From Lucinisca nassula (lineage: Eukaryota; Mollusca; Bivalvia; Lucinida; Lucinidae), in assembly GCA_963580285.1 (NCBI GenBank), contig OY757015.1, positions 128,184,188 to 128,248,187 on the forward strand: 64,000 nucleotides of DNA. Direction: 5' to 3'. Position numbers and translations under genes: made by a program. This document shows positions 1 through 10,404 of the stretch, in pieces. The notes under the pieces are model-generated. The model had not been told where the DNA came from. It was given only the letters and a program-made list of their open reading frames with translations, and did no database searches. Within the stretch, counting starts at the first letter, position 1. Every line of letters starts with the position of its first letter.

Positions 1-930
1 TTAGCAGGCAGTTCAACACTCTACTTAATGCTAATATTCCAGGTTTCTGATAATTCATTCTTTCATTCAAATAGGCCTAATCAAGGTAACTTCATAAACA
101 ATAAAGACATTGTTCAATACGAAAGTGCGACAAACTTGAGTTATAATTTTCTTTATCGTAATAAAGACGATCTATACACTTGATTGTCGCATCCTTTAAT
201 TTAGAAATGAAAATCACTACCTTAACCTCCCTACTGTCGGTACGGTAGTGAATGGAAAAGATCTTTGCAATGTAGCAGTGAATACGTGATTCACGTATCT
301 ACCTGTTGTGACGATCAGTGGTATTTTCCTATGGGAACAATGTCATAGAAAATTAAACTGATATATTTTCTTCACGATCAAACCATTTCAAACTCCAGAT
401 TTTATCTAAAAGAATATTAAAACCGTTCTGAAATGTATATACAGTACTTTCACTTTGTTGTTGACGCCATACTTGTTGCTGGGTTCCGAATTTTTGCTGG
501 TTTCCGTCACTAAATTTAAAGCGCAACACGAACGGCCCAGAAATCTATACATCGCACGGTAAGCGTTTCCTCACCTCTTCATCTCTTCTCTCCTCTTAAT
601 TTTTAATCTTTCAACGTTTAATTCAGGATGCAAGCAGTTTCAAAGAAGATAGTATTCCAAATACTTCCCCGCTGGTACTAAATAACCCCGGCATTTCATG
701 GCACCTTTATTTCTTTCTCTTTTTTTCCAATTTCGCCTTAACAGAGGGTGTATATTAGCAGACACACCAGTTTTGCAGTGCTGATTGCTTTTTTCGAGAG
801 GGTGGGGGGGGGGGGGTCACGTGTACCCTTGTGGATCATTTTGTGTCGACTTCCAGAGAAAGGGAGGAAAAGATAGTATCGGGGCAGATGAGAAAAGAGG
901 AAAATGCATGGAAGTGTAGAAACTAGTTTT
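1..930. other. Non-coding stretch, no gene seen
   Basis: I see no supported gene, RNA or recognisable transposon end here. There is a run of 13 G around 804-816. A phrase near 750-780 (GTGTATATTAGCAGACACAC, then CAGTTTTGCAG) recurs in diverged form near 1071-1110 and in part near 922-938. This suggests the microsatellite that follows is embedded in an old repeat unit that has been partly duplicated. Confidence 0.6.
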
Positions 931-943
931 GCAGTATGAAAGA

Positions 944-944
<1 letters not shown>

Positions 945-1032
<88 letters not shown>
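945..1032. repeat. (TATC)22 microsatellite
   Basis: This is an uninterrupted run of 22 TATC units. The sequence following it (TTCTTATACTGCGTCGGTCA) recurs at 1367-1386 after a shorter TATC run, beyond the SINE at 1130-1353. The array and its flank therefore look duplicated, with the SINE between the two copies. The SLSIYLSI reading frames across the run are artefacts. Confidence 0.97.
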
Positions 1033-1034
<2 letters not shown>

Positions 1035-1129
1035 CTTATACTGCGTCGGTCACATTTGACCATTACCGCAGGTGTATATTACATACACTCCAGGTTTTGC
1101 AGGATGAAAGCCTACACAGTAATCATGTA

Positions 1130-1353
1130 ATTACGGTAGGGATCTTTAACCTGCACAGGGGATGATTCTCTCTGCACAGGGGGCCTCCAGTTAACGTCCC
1201 GATCCGAAGGACGGTGCACTTTATGACATTCATCCCTGCAAATGATGCCAGTGGAGCGTGTTCGGACACCGAAATTTTATCGCCGCTGCCGGGGATCGAA
1301 CCCGGGACCTCTAGCATCAGAGGCAAGTTCACTAACCACTGAGCTATCACGCT
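1130..1353 (-). mobile_element. tRNA-derived SINE
   Basis: Read on the minus strand, the head looks like a tRNA gene. An A-box-like TAGCTCAGTGG is followed about 30 nt later by the B box GGTTCGATCCC, which is the internal RNA polymerase III promoter. After this comes a non-tRNA body (GATGAATGTC, GTGCACCGTCCTTCGGATCG). The 3' part reads as a GCACAGG-type tail ending AAGATCCCTA-like on the complementary strand. No autonomous coding capacity is expected. The same family recurs at 3584-3752, 22617-22856 and 41230-41405 with decayed B boxes. This copy has the best-preserved promoter boxes of the four. Confidence 0.85.
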
Positions 1354-1534
1354 CCTATCTATCTATCTTCTTATACTGAGTCGGTCATATCTGGCCATTA
1401 CCTCAGTTGATTGGGTGGCTAAATTTAGAATTTAGCTGGGAAAAAAAAAGAGAGAGGCACTGGATGCGTCCTTAAAACTATTTACAATCTGCATAACAGA
1501 GGTATCCTAAAACGCATACCTCTGAGTCCCAATC

Positions 1535-3583
1535 TTACACTGTGCGGGCTTTGAACTCTTCTGCGGACTTGGCATTCACCGCAGAGGAGGGAAGACTATT
1601 CCGTTGGGGAATAGTTCTAGGAAAGAACGAGTTCTTCAGGGCATCACTATAGGACTGGTATCTACGATATTGTGAGTCGTTTACTTTTGATGCCCTTGTT
1701 TGGGTCGACACTGTTACAGGGGTCAAGTACCTATCTTTATCAATAGACACTGAATCAGAGTGTATCTTGTAGAAGAAGGTTAAAGAGGACTGCTCACGAC
1801 GGGCCTCCAGGGACGGCCACTCTAGCTCATTAAGCATGTCACCGACGCTACTTCTATTTCGCCATCGCCTACAGATCCATCGAGCAGCTGCACCTTCTCC
1901 ACCTGCTAAGTCTGAGTTGTAACATAGGGATGCCAAATGGGTGATGCATATTCAAGTTGAGGGCGAACCAATGTTTTATATGCAACATCCTTTGTCTGCC
2001 TAGGTGCAAAAGCCGAGTTCCGTCTAAGGAATCCTAAAGTCCTAGTTGCTTTAGATGTAATCTCTGAGATATGTTGATCACAATCAAGATCGTCAGTGAT
2101 GGTGATACCAAGATATTTGGCGGATTGAACATGCTCCAAAATTTGCTGGTGAAGAGTACAGTCAAACTTAATTTGCTTGTCCGGAGGGTGTCGTGACACC
2201 CGCATTGAGTGACATTTGGCCACATTGAACTTCATTTGCCAATCGGCCTCCCACTGTGCAAGTTGATCCAGGTCATCTTGTAAAATAAGACAGTCAGAAG
2301 GAGAATATATGTTCCTATACAGGACACAATCATCAGCAAACAAACGGACCGATGACCTGATATTATCGGGGAGATCATTAATGAAAACCAAGAAAAGGAC
2401 CGGTCCAAGGACTGAACCTTGGGGGAATCCAGATAAAACAGGGACTGGATCAGACGCTTGGCCATCAAGTACAACTTGTTGTGAGCGCCCAGAGAGCCAT
2501 GAGCTAATCCACCTATGTGTGGATCCTCTTATCCCATAGTACTCCAGTTTATGTAATAGCCTTCTGTGAGGTACCTTGTCAAAGGCCTTAGCGAAGTCAA
2601 TGATGATCAAGTCAGTCTGTTTGTGGCCACGGTTTATGGCCCCATCCAGATTGCTCACAATGTCATGGTAAAATTGAACAAGCTGCGTTTCGCAAGACCT
2701 TTGACTCCGGAAACCATGTTGACAGTCAGCAAGGATGCTCTCAAAGGCTAAGTGCTTGTTGATGTTGCTTACTAATATATGCTCCAGGGTTTTGCAACAG
2801 ATGCATGTTAGCGACACTGGTCTATAATTTGCTGCATCATATTTTTCACCTTTTTTATAGACCGGGGTAACATTTGCTTGTCGCCAGTCATCTGGTACAG
2901 TGCCCTGGGCAAGTGATTTATTGAAGATAAAGGCCAACACAGGAGATATTTCAGCACTACATTCCTTAAGTACCCTGGCATTCAGGTCATCGGGCCTAGA
3001 TGCCTTATGTATCTTGAGCTTACCTAACAGTTTAGCGACCCCATTGGGGTCAACTGTTATGTCCCCCATAGAGGGGAACGGACTTGCACCTTTAGATGGT
3101 AGCTCACCATCAGTTTCACGCGTAAATGCTGATTGAAACTGTTTATTGCAAATATTAGCCTTATCGCGAGCCTCTGTTTTTAGAATTCCATTTTCCCTTA
3201 GCGAAGTGATCCCAAACGCATCCTTTTTCAGGGACTTAACGAATGACCAAAACTTTTTAACTTTACCATTCTTTTGGGGGCTATCGGGATCTATATTGTC
3301 ATCTTCAAAGGTAAAGATGCTGGAAACATGCTTCCAATATGCATCTCTTATAACCTTTTGCACATGTGCTCTGAACCGTTTGTAATGGTTCTTAACGTCA
3401 GGGCTGCTAGACTTGCGAGCACGAAAATACATTCTATTGCGTCTTCTGATGAGATGCTTGATCGTGTTATCGATCCATGGTGCCCTATATTTTGTTTTGG
3501 TCATTTTCGTTGGTATAAACCTTTCCATTGCCGTGGTTAATTCGGACTTAAAACTGACCCACAAGTCATTAACCCCGACAGAT
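1535..3583 (-). pseudogene. CR1/L2-like LINE reverse transcriptase, 5'-truncated, one stop and one frameshift
   Basis: This is ORF2 of a non-LTR retrotransposon (Jockey superfamily, CR1/L2-like) without its upstream endonuclease. Reading leftward from about 3583, the frame is open for some 550 codons. In order it carries the thumb-proximal N-terminal RT region, NYRPVSLTC, DCQHGFRSQRSCETQL, FAKAFDKVPH (catalytic Asp region), GFPQGSVLGP, the active-site LFADDCVLY, and the YLGITI / LEYASPIWHP region. A TAG at 1906-1908 and a nearby small deletion shift the remaining C-terminal ~125 codons (SSVGDMLNELEW, FYKIHSDS, PRTIPQRNSLP) into another frame, ending at 1535. No ATG start is visible, because the copy is 5' truncated against the SINE at 3584. 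Since only these lesions break ~675 codons, the insertion is fairly young. The 3' untranslated tail probably runs to about 1420. Confidence 0.88.
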
Positions 3584-3752
3584 CTTCCCGATCCGAAGAA
3601 CGGAGCACTTTATGAGATTCATTTCTGCAAATGATGCCAATGTGATTGGACCGGGGTTCTGACACAAAAATTATCGCCACCACCGGGGATCGAATTGGGG
3701 ACCGCTAACATCAGAAGCAAGTGCACTCACGACTGAGCTTTCACGCTCCACA
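3584..3752 (-). mobile_element. tRNA-derived SINE, decayed B box
   Basis: This is the same family as the SINE at 1130-1353, matching through the body phrases CCGATCCGAAGAACGG, TTTATGAGATTCATTTCTGC and AAATGATGCCA. The B box is mutated on this strand (reads CCAATTCGATCCCC instead of a GGTTCGATCCC-type box). The copy abuts the 5' truncation point of the adjacent LINE. Confidence 0.8.
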
Positions 3753-3857
3753 TTCATCCATATAAGGATTTTAAGAGTGAATATAATTGTTATAACTATG
3801 TAATGAGTTAAAATTTCTATTTACTTGTAATATATGCAATGGCTATGCCATACATGT

Positions 3858-4930
3858 ATGGAAAACACCATCGTTCTTGGGCCCTGCTTATTCCTGGCAT
3901 ACATAAACGATCTACCTGACTTTCTAAAAAGTAGAGCTCGCCTATTTGCTGACGACACAATTGCCTATCTCACTATCAACTGACCGTCAGCTGCTGAAAT
4001 TTTGCAAACCATTCTCCATAAACGTGAAAAATTCGGAAAATCGTGGAGGGATTTGGTGCAGTGGTAGCGCATCGGATTTGTGATAGAGAGGTTGCGGGTT
4101 CAATCCTCGCGCTGACCAAAGTGTTGTGCCCTTGAGCAAGGTACTTCATCCACATTGCTTAAAAAAGTACTGGTTACCGCATAGGAAATCCTGTTCGTAA
4201 AGCTTAGCTGTGAGCGAGTAGCAGTAACAGGAGAAACAGAAGAAACTGGTCCATAGAGTTCAAACAGGAAAAATGTGAAGTCATTCGTGTCTCCAAAAAG
4301 AAAATACCAGTTCTATTGCCATATAAACTGCACAATGGAGAACTAAAAACGGCAGAAAACGCTAAATATTTAGGCATCACAATTAGTCAAGATTTGAGCT
4401 GGAAGACACACATCAAAAACATCTCATCAGAGGCAAACAACACATTAAAGTTTGTCAAATGTAATGTTAAGACTCTGCATCAAAAAGTAAAAGAAACTGC
4501 TTACAATGCATATGCAAGGCCCCAACTTGAATACTGCTCCTCTGTATGACACCCCTGCAGAAGACACTATTATATAAGATTGAATGAGTGCAGATGGCAG
4601 CAGCTAGATACGTAGTAAACGACTATGACTTAACTAGCTTGTTACCATTTTCTGAAAACCCTTAACTCGCAAACTCTGGAACAGTGCAGAATCCAAAACT
4701 CTGTTATCAAGCTTTTCAAAATCAACCATAATATAGTTGCTGTTGTCGATTATCATTATTTAACTGAAACAAGAATTTTTAATTTCCTATTACCCTATTC
4801 CAGGACACAGTTCAACTTATACTCTTACTTTCCAAGAACAATAAGATGCTGGAATTCACTCCCCTATGGTGTCAAAGCCAGCTCCAGCCTAGTACAGTTT
4901 ACAGCTCAGCTGACAACCATTCACTTCTAG
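3858..4930 (+). pseudogene. CR1/L2-like LINE RT fragment interrupted by a SINE
   Basis: The plus strand reads LGPCLFLAYINDLPDF and then LFADDTIAY, the RT active-site block. A SINE then intervenes at about 4042-4235. The LINE resumes with EFKQEKCEVIRVSKK, YLGITISQDLSWKTHIK and RPQLEYCSSV. Stops and frameshifts follow, and the conserved C-terminal block YFPRTIRCWNSLP is still legible near 4830-4865. This is a different and older copy than the LINE at 1535-3583. Everything upstream of the RT B motif is missing. Confidence 0.82.
4042..4235 (+). mobile_element. tRNA-derived SINE with V-SINE-like core, inside a LINE
   Basis: The A-box region is TGGTGCAGTGGTAGCGC and the B box is GGTTCAATCC, followed by the phrase GTGCCCTTGAGCAAGGTACT. 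That phrase resembles the conserved core of V-type SINEs, which is recognised from memory and not checked. The element splits an older LINE RT fragment between codons equivalent to KSW and WSIEF. It therefore inserted after the LINE. It belongs to a different family from the SINE at 1130-1353. Confidence 0.75.
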
Positions 4931-4984
4931 TTCTTATCCCGTTTTTTGGACACATTTATTCTAGACTTCAAAAAGTCTCTTCAC

Positions 4985-6310
4985 ACACCCTCATGAATCA
5001 GAATCGGATTTGTTACTCGTGACAAGTCAAATGACATTCATACACCAGGAGCTGTGACATGGGAAGTTAGTCCCTAGCTCTCACCAAATAGGTAAAGTTA
5101 GCTACACTCTCCTCTGCACCCTCAGCCGAGGAAATATTAGAACATTGCAGGGCATTCCAATCTCTAATGGTCCAAGGGAAGAAAGATTCTTGTAAATGTC
5201 AGTTCTTGCAGTAGAGGTATGAAAAGTCGACGAATGATGGTTTCTTCAGCCCTTAGCTGGGGAAACAAGGCCAGCTGTTGTAACGCTGGCAGCACTTTTA
5301 GACCTTTGTGTAACAGTATGAGCCTACTGTTTCTTTTCTTGATTTTCCAAGTGTTCTAGTCATACTCTCAGTTTCAAAGCAGTAACTGTTTGTTACAAAT
5401 CTAGCAGCTCTATTCTGAACATTTTTTTTTTCATTTCTTCTTTAAGGACCGCTCCATGTGGCCCCCAGGTACAGCTACCATATTCCAGGACTGGGTGGAC
5501 AAGTCCTTTATAAGCTGCCTCTTTTACATTCTGAAAACACTGATGGAAATTTCGCCGCAGGAAATCAAGCGTTCTATTTGCCTTAGTACACATGTTGTTA
5601 ATATATGTATTCCACCATAAATCGTGCGTTATTGTCACACCAAGATATTTAATGGAATCTACATTCTCAAGGGGCGTTCTCTCTAAGCATCGGCTTTATC
5701 GGTTCTTTTCCTTGTTATCAGCATAATATTGCATTTAATGGGCTGAGATGTCATTCCCATCTTCGCGCCCACCAGCCTGGTCTATCGATACCATTCTCAA
5801 GTCTCAGGGAGTCCTCTGTATCTCTAATTTTCCGGTAGCAAATACAGCTGTCAGCGAACAGTCTTATGGCCGAAACTAACTAGTCTGGCCCAGAAAACAT
5901 GTACACTCCATATTTTCCAGTTCTGTGGTGTATTCCTTGCTTCCAAAGGATAATCCTTTCTAGAACAGATTTATTTCTGAGTCAATGTCAGTGGAAATAT
6001 CATAAATGTACAAAAAAGTGGACAAAGAACAGTCCCTTGTGGGACCCAAGACAAAATGAGCCCACTCCCAAGATTCACCTCTAACAACAAGTCGCTGTTT
6101 TCTGTAGCAAAGAAAGAAATCTATACATTTGAGGCCTTACACCCAATGTCATAACTAAAAAATTTGGATCCATGACCTTCAGCAGGTGGTGTAAAAAGCC
6201 TTCTGGCGGTCCAGAAAAAAGTGCCCCCCCCCCTTTGTCACAAGATTTTTACCCCGTCATTGATAATCCTGCTCATGTCTACCTTTTCCTAAATGCTCTG
6301 TTTACTGCGC
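4985..6310 (-). pseudogene. LINE RT relic, minus strand, with a hammerhead fragment inserted
   Basis: Minus-strand blocks, from right to left, include an RT palm region near 6180-6230, a degraded FLCYRKQR motif near 6090-6115 and YDISTDID near 5980-6000. A foreign 106-bp fragment follows at 5868-5973. Then come LFADSCICYR-like sequence near 5830-5867, ITHDLWWNTYINNMCTK (5590-5638), LVHPVLEYGSCTWGPHG (5440-5500) and the C-terminal FFPWTIRDWNALQ block near 5140-5180. The reading frame is broken many times. The family is the same as the copies at 8690-11030. Confidence 0.78.
5868..5973 (+). ncRNA. 3' half of a hammerhead-ribozyme repeat unit
   Basis: The fragment starts exactly at the 3' strand of ribozyme stem II (GGCCGAAAC). 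It continues with CTAACTAGTC, the stem I strand TGGCCCAG, and the unit body (TGTACACTCC, TTCCTTGCTTCCAAAGGAT, ending AGAACAGATTTA). It lacks the CTGATGA half of the core, so it cannot form a ribozyme. Comparison with the related LINE copy at 9746-10404 shows it sits cleanly inside the LINE RT, with TTA or TTAT on both sides as a possible target duplication. Confidence 0.75.
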
Positions 6311-6334
6311 TTGAGAAAACAGCGAGTTTTTGTT

Positions 6335-7005
6335 AATGTTGTAACTTCGGAGTGAGTTCCAGTTTAGTCTGGTGTCCCATTAGGGGCTGTTTTTGGTCCA
6401 TAATTGTTTTCCTTGTATATTAATGACATTTCCAGTGACATTCAAATCAGAAGTAAGACTGTTCGCATTTATTGTAATTGCTAACGAGAAATTAGAGATG
6501 CAGTTGAGATGCAGTTGACTCACTTCTCTTAAGAAATATATAGATATATAAGGATGCTCAGCAAGTAAATAAGGTATAAGATTCAGTCCGTTACATGCAA
6601 CATATTATGCAGATAACTAAGAACAAGACCGATATGGAACGATCCTCGAAATGTGGATTCCGTCAAATACTTTGGCATGACGACCACACATAACTTGAGA
6701 CAGAATGCACATTTAAGCAACGTGTACAATGGCTAATAAAACACTTCGTTTCTTGCAACTTTATCAGTGGCTTTAGAATGTAAAAGAGACAGCTTATAAA
6801 GGATTTATTTGCCCAGTCTTGGGTCTAGTAGTTGTGTTAGGGACCTCGCAGATTGGTCCTTCAAAACGAAATCGTAAAAAATCAGCATACAGCTGCTACA
6901 TTCCTTACTGGCAATTACCGCTCTTTATAACTTCGAGTATGACTGAAATACTACAAAAATGAAGATTGGAATCTTTGATGAAAAGAAGAAGAGGCAGCAG
7001 GCATC
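6335..7005 (+). pseudogene. LINE RT relic, plus strand (continues at 7466)
   Basis: SGVPLGAVFGP-like and LFSLYINDISSDIQIR sequences are readable near 6365-6450. Degraded YFGMTTTHNLRQNAH-type and VKETAYKGFICPVLG-type blocks follow, and the segment ends with ESLMKRRRGSR near 6975-7005. The frame changes repeatedly. The segment opposes the minus-strand relic to its left and contains overlapping RT sequence, so the two are separate insertions and not one inverted copy. Confidence 0.75.
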
Positions 7006-7074
7006 ATAGTGTAGATTATATTTTCTTGTCCTTTTGGATCATTGATTCCATTGTGGAATTTTGAAAATATCTGA

Positions 7075-7120
7075 GGGTCACTGATGAGGCCTAATTGGTC
7101 GAAACTATGTAGTCTGGCCC
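7075..7120 (+). ncRNA. Type I hammerhead ribozyme, core intact
   Basis: Stem I is GGGTCA (7075-7080) with TGGCCC (7115-7120), including one G-U pair. The core is CTGATGA (7081-7087). Stem II is GGCC (7088-7091) with GGTC (7097-7100), closed by TAATT. GAAA lies at 7101-7104. Stem III is the short palindrome CTATGTAG (7105-7112), then TC, with predicted cleavage after C7114. Stem III differs from the CTAGCTAG of sister copies but is still self-complementary, which amounts to a compensatory change. Whether it is active is untested. Confidence 0.8.
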
Positions 7121-7335
7121 AGAAAACATGTACACTCCATATTTTTCACTTCTGTGGTGTATTCCTTGCTTCCAAAGGATAACCCTTTTATAGAACATAT
7201 TTAACTTCACTACAGCTGGTGTGTGGGAATGTGTAGCGGCGGTAAAACGTCTCCCTACCCTACATCATAGTGTAGATTATATTTTCCTGTCCTTTGGGAT
7301 CATTGATTCCATTGTGGAATTTTGAAAATATCCGA

Positions 7336-7381
7336 GGGTCACTGATGAGGCCTAATTGACCAAAACTAGCTAGTCTGGCCC
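7336..7381 (+). ncRNA. Hammerhead ribozyme, core mutated
   Basis: This is the second copy of the tandem pair. CTGATGA is intact at 7342-7348. The stem II 3' strand reads GACC, giving one mismatch, and the conserved GAAA reads AAAA at 7362-7365. Loss of the invariant G12 should abolish cleavage. Stem III CTAGCTAG and stem I are preserved. Confidence 0.75.
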
Positions 7382-7465
7382 AGAAAACATGTACACTCCA
7401 TATTTTTCACTTCTGTGATGTATTCCTTGCTTCCAAAGGCTAACCCTTTTATAGAACATATTATA

Positions 7466-7760
7466 ATTTTAACACAGGTCTAAAGGGTGCAGCCACCATT
7501 GTTCGTAACTGATTACAATATTCCCCAACTTAGGCGTTGTAGAAATAATCTCTTATTCTTATGTCTTACCCCTACTGCAAGAACTGACATTAACATAGGA
7601 TCCTTCTTCCCTCGATCAATTAGAGATTGGTGTATACTTCCAAATTCGATAATTTCCTCAACTGAAGGTGTAGAAGATACTGTAGCTAGGTTTACCCCTT
7701 TGGTGAGGGCAAGGGACTATACGTAATTTTACATATCTCCTGTCCTGATGAATGAATTTC
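7466..7760 (+). pseudogene. C-terminal end of the LINE interrupted at 7006
   Basis: The segment reads GAATIVRN, then PQLRRCRNNLLF and the conserved LINE C-terminal motif FFPRSIRDWCILPNSI, ending TPLVRARDYT before a TAA. This is the 3' end of the RT ORF that begins at 6335, with the hammerhead dimer inserted between. The same end motif (FPWTIRDWN ... LVRARD) closes the minus-strand relic at 4985-6310. Confidence 0.78.
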
Positions 7761-8689
7761 ATTTGACGTGTAGCCAGTAATATATAATGATTCTGAACAC
7801 AAATATCGCGCGGCAGATAGTAGATAACACCACGATACCCATATATACTAAATATTCTGGCGGTGATATATATCTAGCGGAATTGCAGCAACCATGCAGG
7901 AATATTTTTCTTACATAATTTGTTGGCAAGTTCACATAGATATTTATTTCATAGTAACTGACGCCTCATTTTCAAAATTAGTAGCTTTTGAATGCACTCC
8001 TTGAAGATACTTGGAGCATCTGGAAAAAATATTTTATTAAATTCATTAAAAATTACATTTAAAAGATGGACTTGTTCTGATAAGTTATTTAAAATCCTGC
8101 CCATATCTCACCATTATAAAGGGTGAGAGAGCCTAAAAGTGAATAAAAATATGAAGAACTGCAGATGTTTTGATAGTACTATCAAAATCACTTCGTTTTA
8201 TTGAAAATAATGCTCTGTTTGCTTATAAGCTTAAAATATTTTCAGCTACCAGATATTGGCCATTTGCGAATTCAATCACTCTCAAATATGTGTACCGGTC
8301 CATACATTCCAAACGTGTTTGTGTATTTGAAATCGTTGTCAACATTAATCACAAGACACCAGTTCCCTTGACTAAAGTGTTTTGCTATTCAGTTTCTGCT
8401 ATAGACAATAATAAGAAATGATTTAACCAACCGAATAATGAAAATGACTACTTTTAGATCCCTGCAATTTTGGAACATTGTTTATACCTATAAGTATTCC
8501 CTGTATTGTTCATAGCATACCCAGTATTACTTCTGCTGACCCTGTCATGGTATTTTACATTTAACTCTCGAATGGAAATTCTCATAAATAGATTATATAA
8601 CCTCTGATCCCTATTCTCTGTATTTTCAGAAAGAAACCTTCATGCAATACTGTATCTATTATATATAAAAACCGTAGAGTGTACAAGCT
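7761..8689. other. AT-rich non-coding stretch
   Basis: No recognisable gene or repeat boundary is visible. A frame of 83 codons at 8170-8421 starts without context, has no recognisable domain and is followed by ordinary AT-rich DNA, so I do not call it a gene. Confidence 0.5.
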
Positions 8690-9048
8690 CATGGCCAAAG
8701 GAGGATTTGTGAACACATTTATTCTGGATATTTCCACTCATGACTACATAAAAGTGAATTATTTTCTTCTAGGCAGCCTCTCAAAATGGCTATATTTCAT
8801 TCTTTGTTACAAAAAAACGAGTTGTGGTTAACGGTGAAACTTCAGGATTGTCTTCAGTTTTGTCTGGTGTCACGCAAGGGACAGTTCTTGGTCCATTGTT
8901 GTTCTCTTTGAATACTGATGATAGTATCTATCTATCTATCTATCGATCTATCTAGAGAGGCGGAACTTCAGGGGTGGGTGGATATAGATATATTAGGGTA
9001 TTGGGAAAGAACATGGGGTATGATATTTCTGTCTGTATGATGCAATAT
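8690..9048 (+). pseudogene. LINE RT relic with a small TATC repeat inside
   Basis: Legible blocks are FVNTFILDIS (8709-8735), RVVVNGETSGLSSVLSGV (8820-8875) and GTVLGPLLFSLNTDD (8880-8925). Where related copies continue into the IND and FADD active-site region, this copy has TATC repeats with one interruption (about 8927-8954). It then resumes with the IDILGYWERTWGMIF-like block. The active site is therefore lost. Confidence 0.72.
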
Positions 9049-9140
9049 ATTATGCAGAAATGAGATAGACCTGTTGATCGGAACAATCGCCTGTATTATG
9101 CAGAAATGAGATAGAGCTGTTGATCGGAACAATCGCCTGT
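9049..9140 (+). repeat. 46-bp direct tandem duplication
   Basis: Two consecutive copies of about 46 bp, each containing TTATGCAGAAATGAGATAGA and TGTTGATCGGAACAATCGCC, differ at only one or two positions. The duplication lies immediately after the LINE relic's ATTATGCAG motif, which also occurs in the sister LINE copies. Confidence 0.85.
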
Positions 9141-9184
9141 GTTATGATAGTTGCTTGAACATAATTTGGTACTCAAATATTATT

Positions 9185-9745
9185 GCTCACATGCTTAGCA
9201 CCATCTTTTGTCAGACACGCAACATGCATTTAGGAAAATGCACATTTGTGAAACTCAGCTGATCACTGTTATAAATGACTGGGTAAAATATCTTAGATAA
9301 AGGACGACAGGTGGATACATTTATTCCAGGTGTCGAAAGGGCCTTTGACAACGTCTCTCATGAACTGCTTAAAAGTAAGTTATTTTGTTATGACATTGGC
9401 GGGAAGACACAAATGTATAGATTCCTTTCTGTGCTACATCAAACAACGAGTTGTTGTTAACGGTGAAACCCCAGGGTGGACTCATGTTTTTGCTGGTGTC
9501 CCAAAAGGATTCGTTGTTGGTCACATGTTGTTCTCTTTGAACAGTTATGATATTTCCAATGAAAACGACTCCGAAATAAGACTGTTCGCAGATGGCTGAC
9601 AGTGTTTGCGATCATGAAATTAGAAAGACCGATGAATAATTGAACTTTCGGAGGGATATAGATAAATTAGGGTGCTGGGCAAGAGAATGGGGTTTGAGAT
9701 ATCACTTTGCTACGCAAATATTATGCAGATAACTGGGTAAAGAAC
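9185..9745 (+). pseudogene. LINE RT relic, plus strand
   Basis: The plus strand reads CETQLITVINDW near 9247-9285, then HELLKSKLFCYDIGGK, RVVVNGETPGWTHVFAGV and LFSLNSYDISNENDSEIRLF near 9525-9592. The active site is spoiled, with FADG in place of FADD and an immediate stop. It ends with QILCR-type sequence near 9720. It is directly followed by an inverted copy of the same region at 9746. Confidence 0.78.
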
Positions 9746-10404
9746 AAAAGAAAACCTCAGGAAACCAAGCGTTCTGTTTGCCTTAGTACACATGTTGCTA
9801 ATATGAGTATTCCATCTCAAGTTGTGTGAGATTGTCACTCCAAGGTATTTAATGGATTCCACATTCTCGAGAACCGTTCCCTCTAAGGTGTAAGAAGCCT
9901 CAACTTTATTAGATCTCTTCCTAGTTATCTGCATAATATTGCATTTAACTGACTGAAATTTCATGCCCCATTTTCGGGCTCAACATCCTAATCTATCTAT
10001 GTCAGCCTGAAGTTTCAATGAGTCATCTGTATCTCTAATTCCCCGGTAACATACACAATCATCTGCGAACAGTCTTAATTCTGAGTCAATGTCCGTGGAA
10101 ATATCATTGATGTACAGGGAGAACAAAAGTGGACCAAGAACGGTCCCTTGCGGGACTCCAGACAAAACTGGTGCCCACTCTGAAGATTCACCATTAACAA
10201 CAACACGCTGTTTTCTGTAGCAAAGAAAGGAATCTATCCATTTGAGGGTTTTTCCCCCAATTCCATAACCAAATAACTTAGATTTAAGTAGTTCATGAGG
10301 AGGGGTGTCAAAAGCCTTCTCGAAGTCCAGAATAAATGTGTCCACCTGTGTCCCTTTGTCCAAGATTTTTGCCCAGTCATTAATGACTGTGCTTAGCTGA
10401 GTTT
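9746..10404 (-). pseudogene. LINE RT segment in inverted orientation
   Basis: The minus strand reads ETQLSTVINDWAKIL (right end), FILDFEKAFDTPPHELLK, FLCYRKQRVVVNGES, VLSGVPQGTVLGPLLFSLY and LFADDCVCYRGIRDTDDS. A small break follows near 9975, and then YLGVTISHNLRWNTHIS and CTKANRTLGFLR at the left end. The catalytic FADD is intact. It lies back to back with a plus-strand LINE C-terminus at 10405, a geometry discussed in the findings. Confidence 0.85.

Larger units (their letters stand above)
7006..7465 (+). mobile_element. Tandem dimer of a ~260-bp hammerhead-ribozyme unit (retrozyme-like)
   Basis: Two head-to-tail copies begin at CATCATAGTGTAGATTATAT (about 7008 and 7263) and end at TATAGAACATATT. 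They are joined by a ~55-bp spacer. Their ribozyme cores are 261 bp apart (CTGATGA at 7081 and 7342). The pair interrupts the LINE: the coding sequence before it ends RRRGSR and resumes after it as FNTGLKGAATIVRN-like. Tandem monomers each carrying a type I hammerhead are the hallmark of retrozymes, which are mobile circular-RNA elements reported from mussels, corals and plants. The assignment is inferred from structure and not from a sequence match. Confidence 0.72.

Noticed and set aside
929..1165. Frames reading SIYLSIYLSI across the TATC microsatellite
   Set aside because: Any frame through a TATC run gives this tetrapeptide-like repeat; there is no gene context.
1239..1353. Free tRNA gene
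   Set aside because: A- and B-box-like sequences are present, but no complete cloverleaf can be drawn. The body and tail match a dispersed SINE found several times in the window.
5110..7005. The inverted LINE pair at 4985-6310 and 6335-7005 as a twin-primed insertion
   Set aside because: Both arms contain the SGVPQG/LFSLYINDIS region, so they overlap in content and must be separate copies, unlike the pair at 9746-11030.
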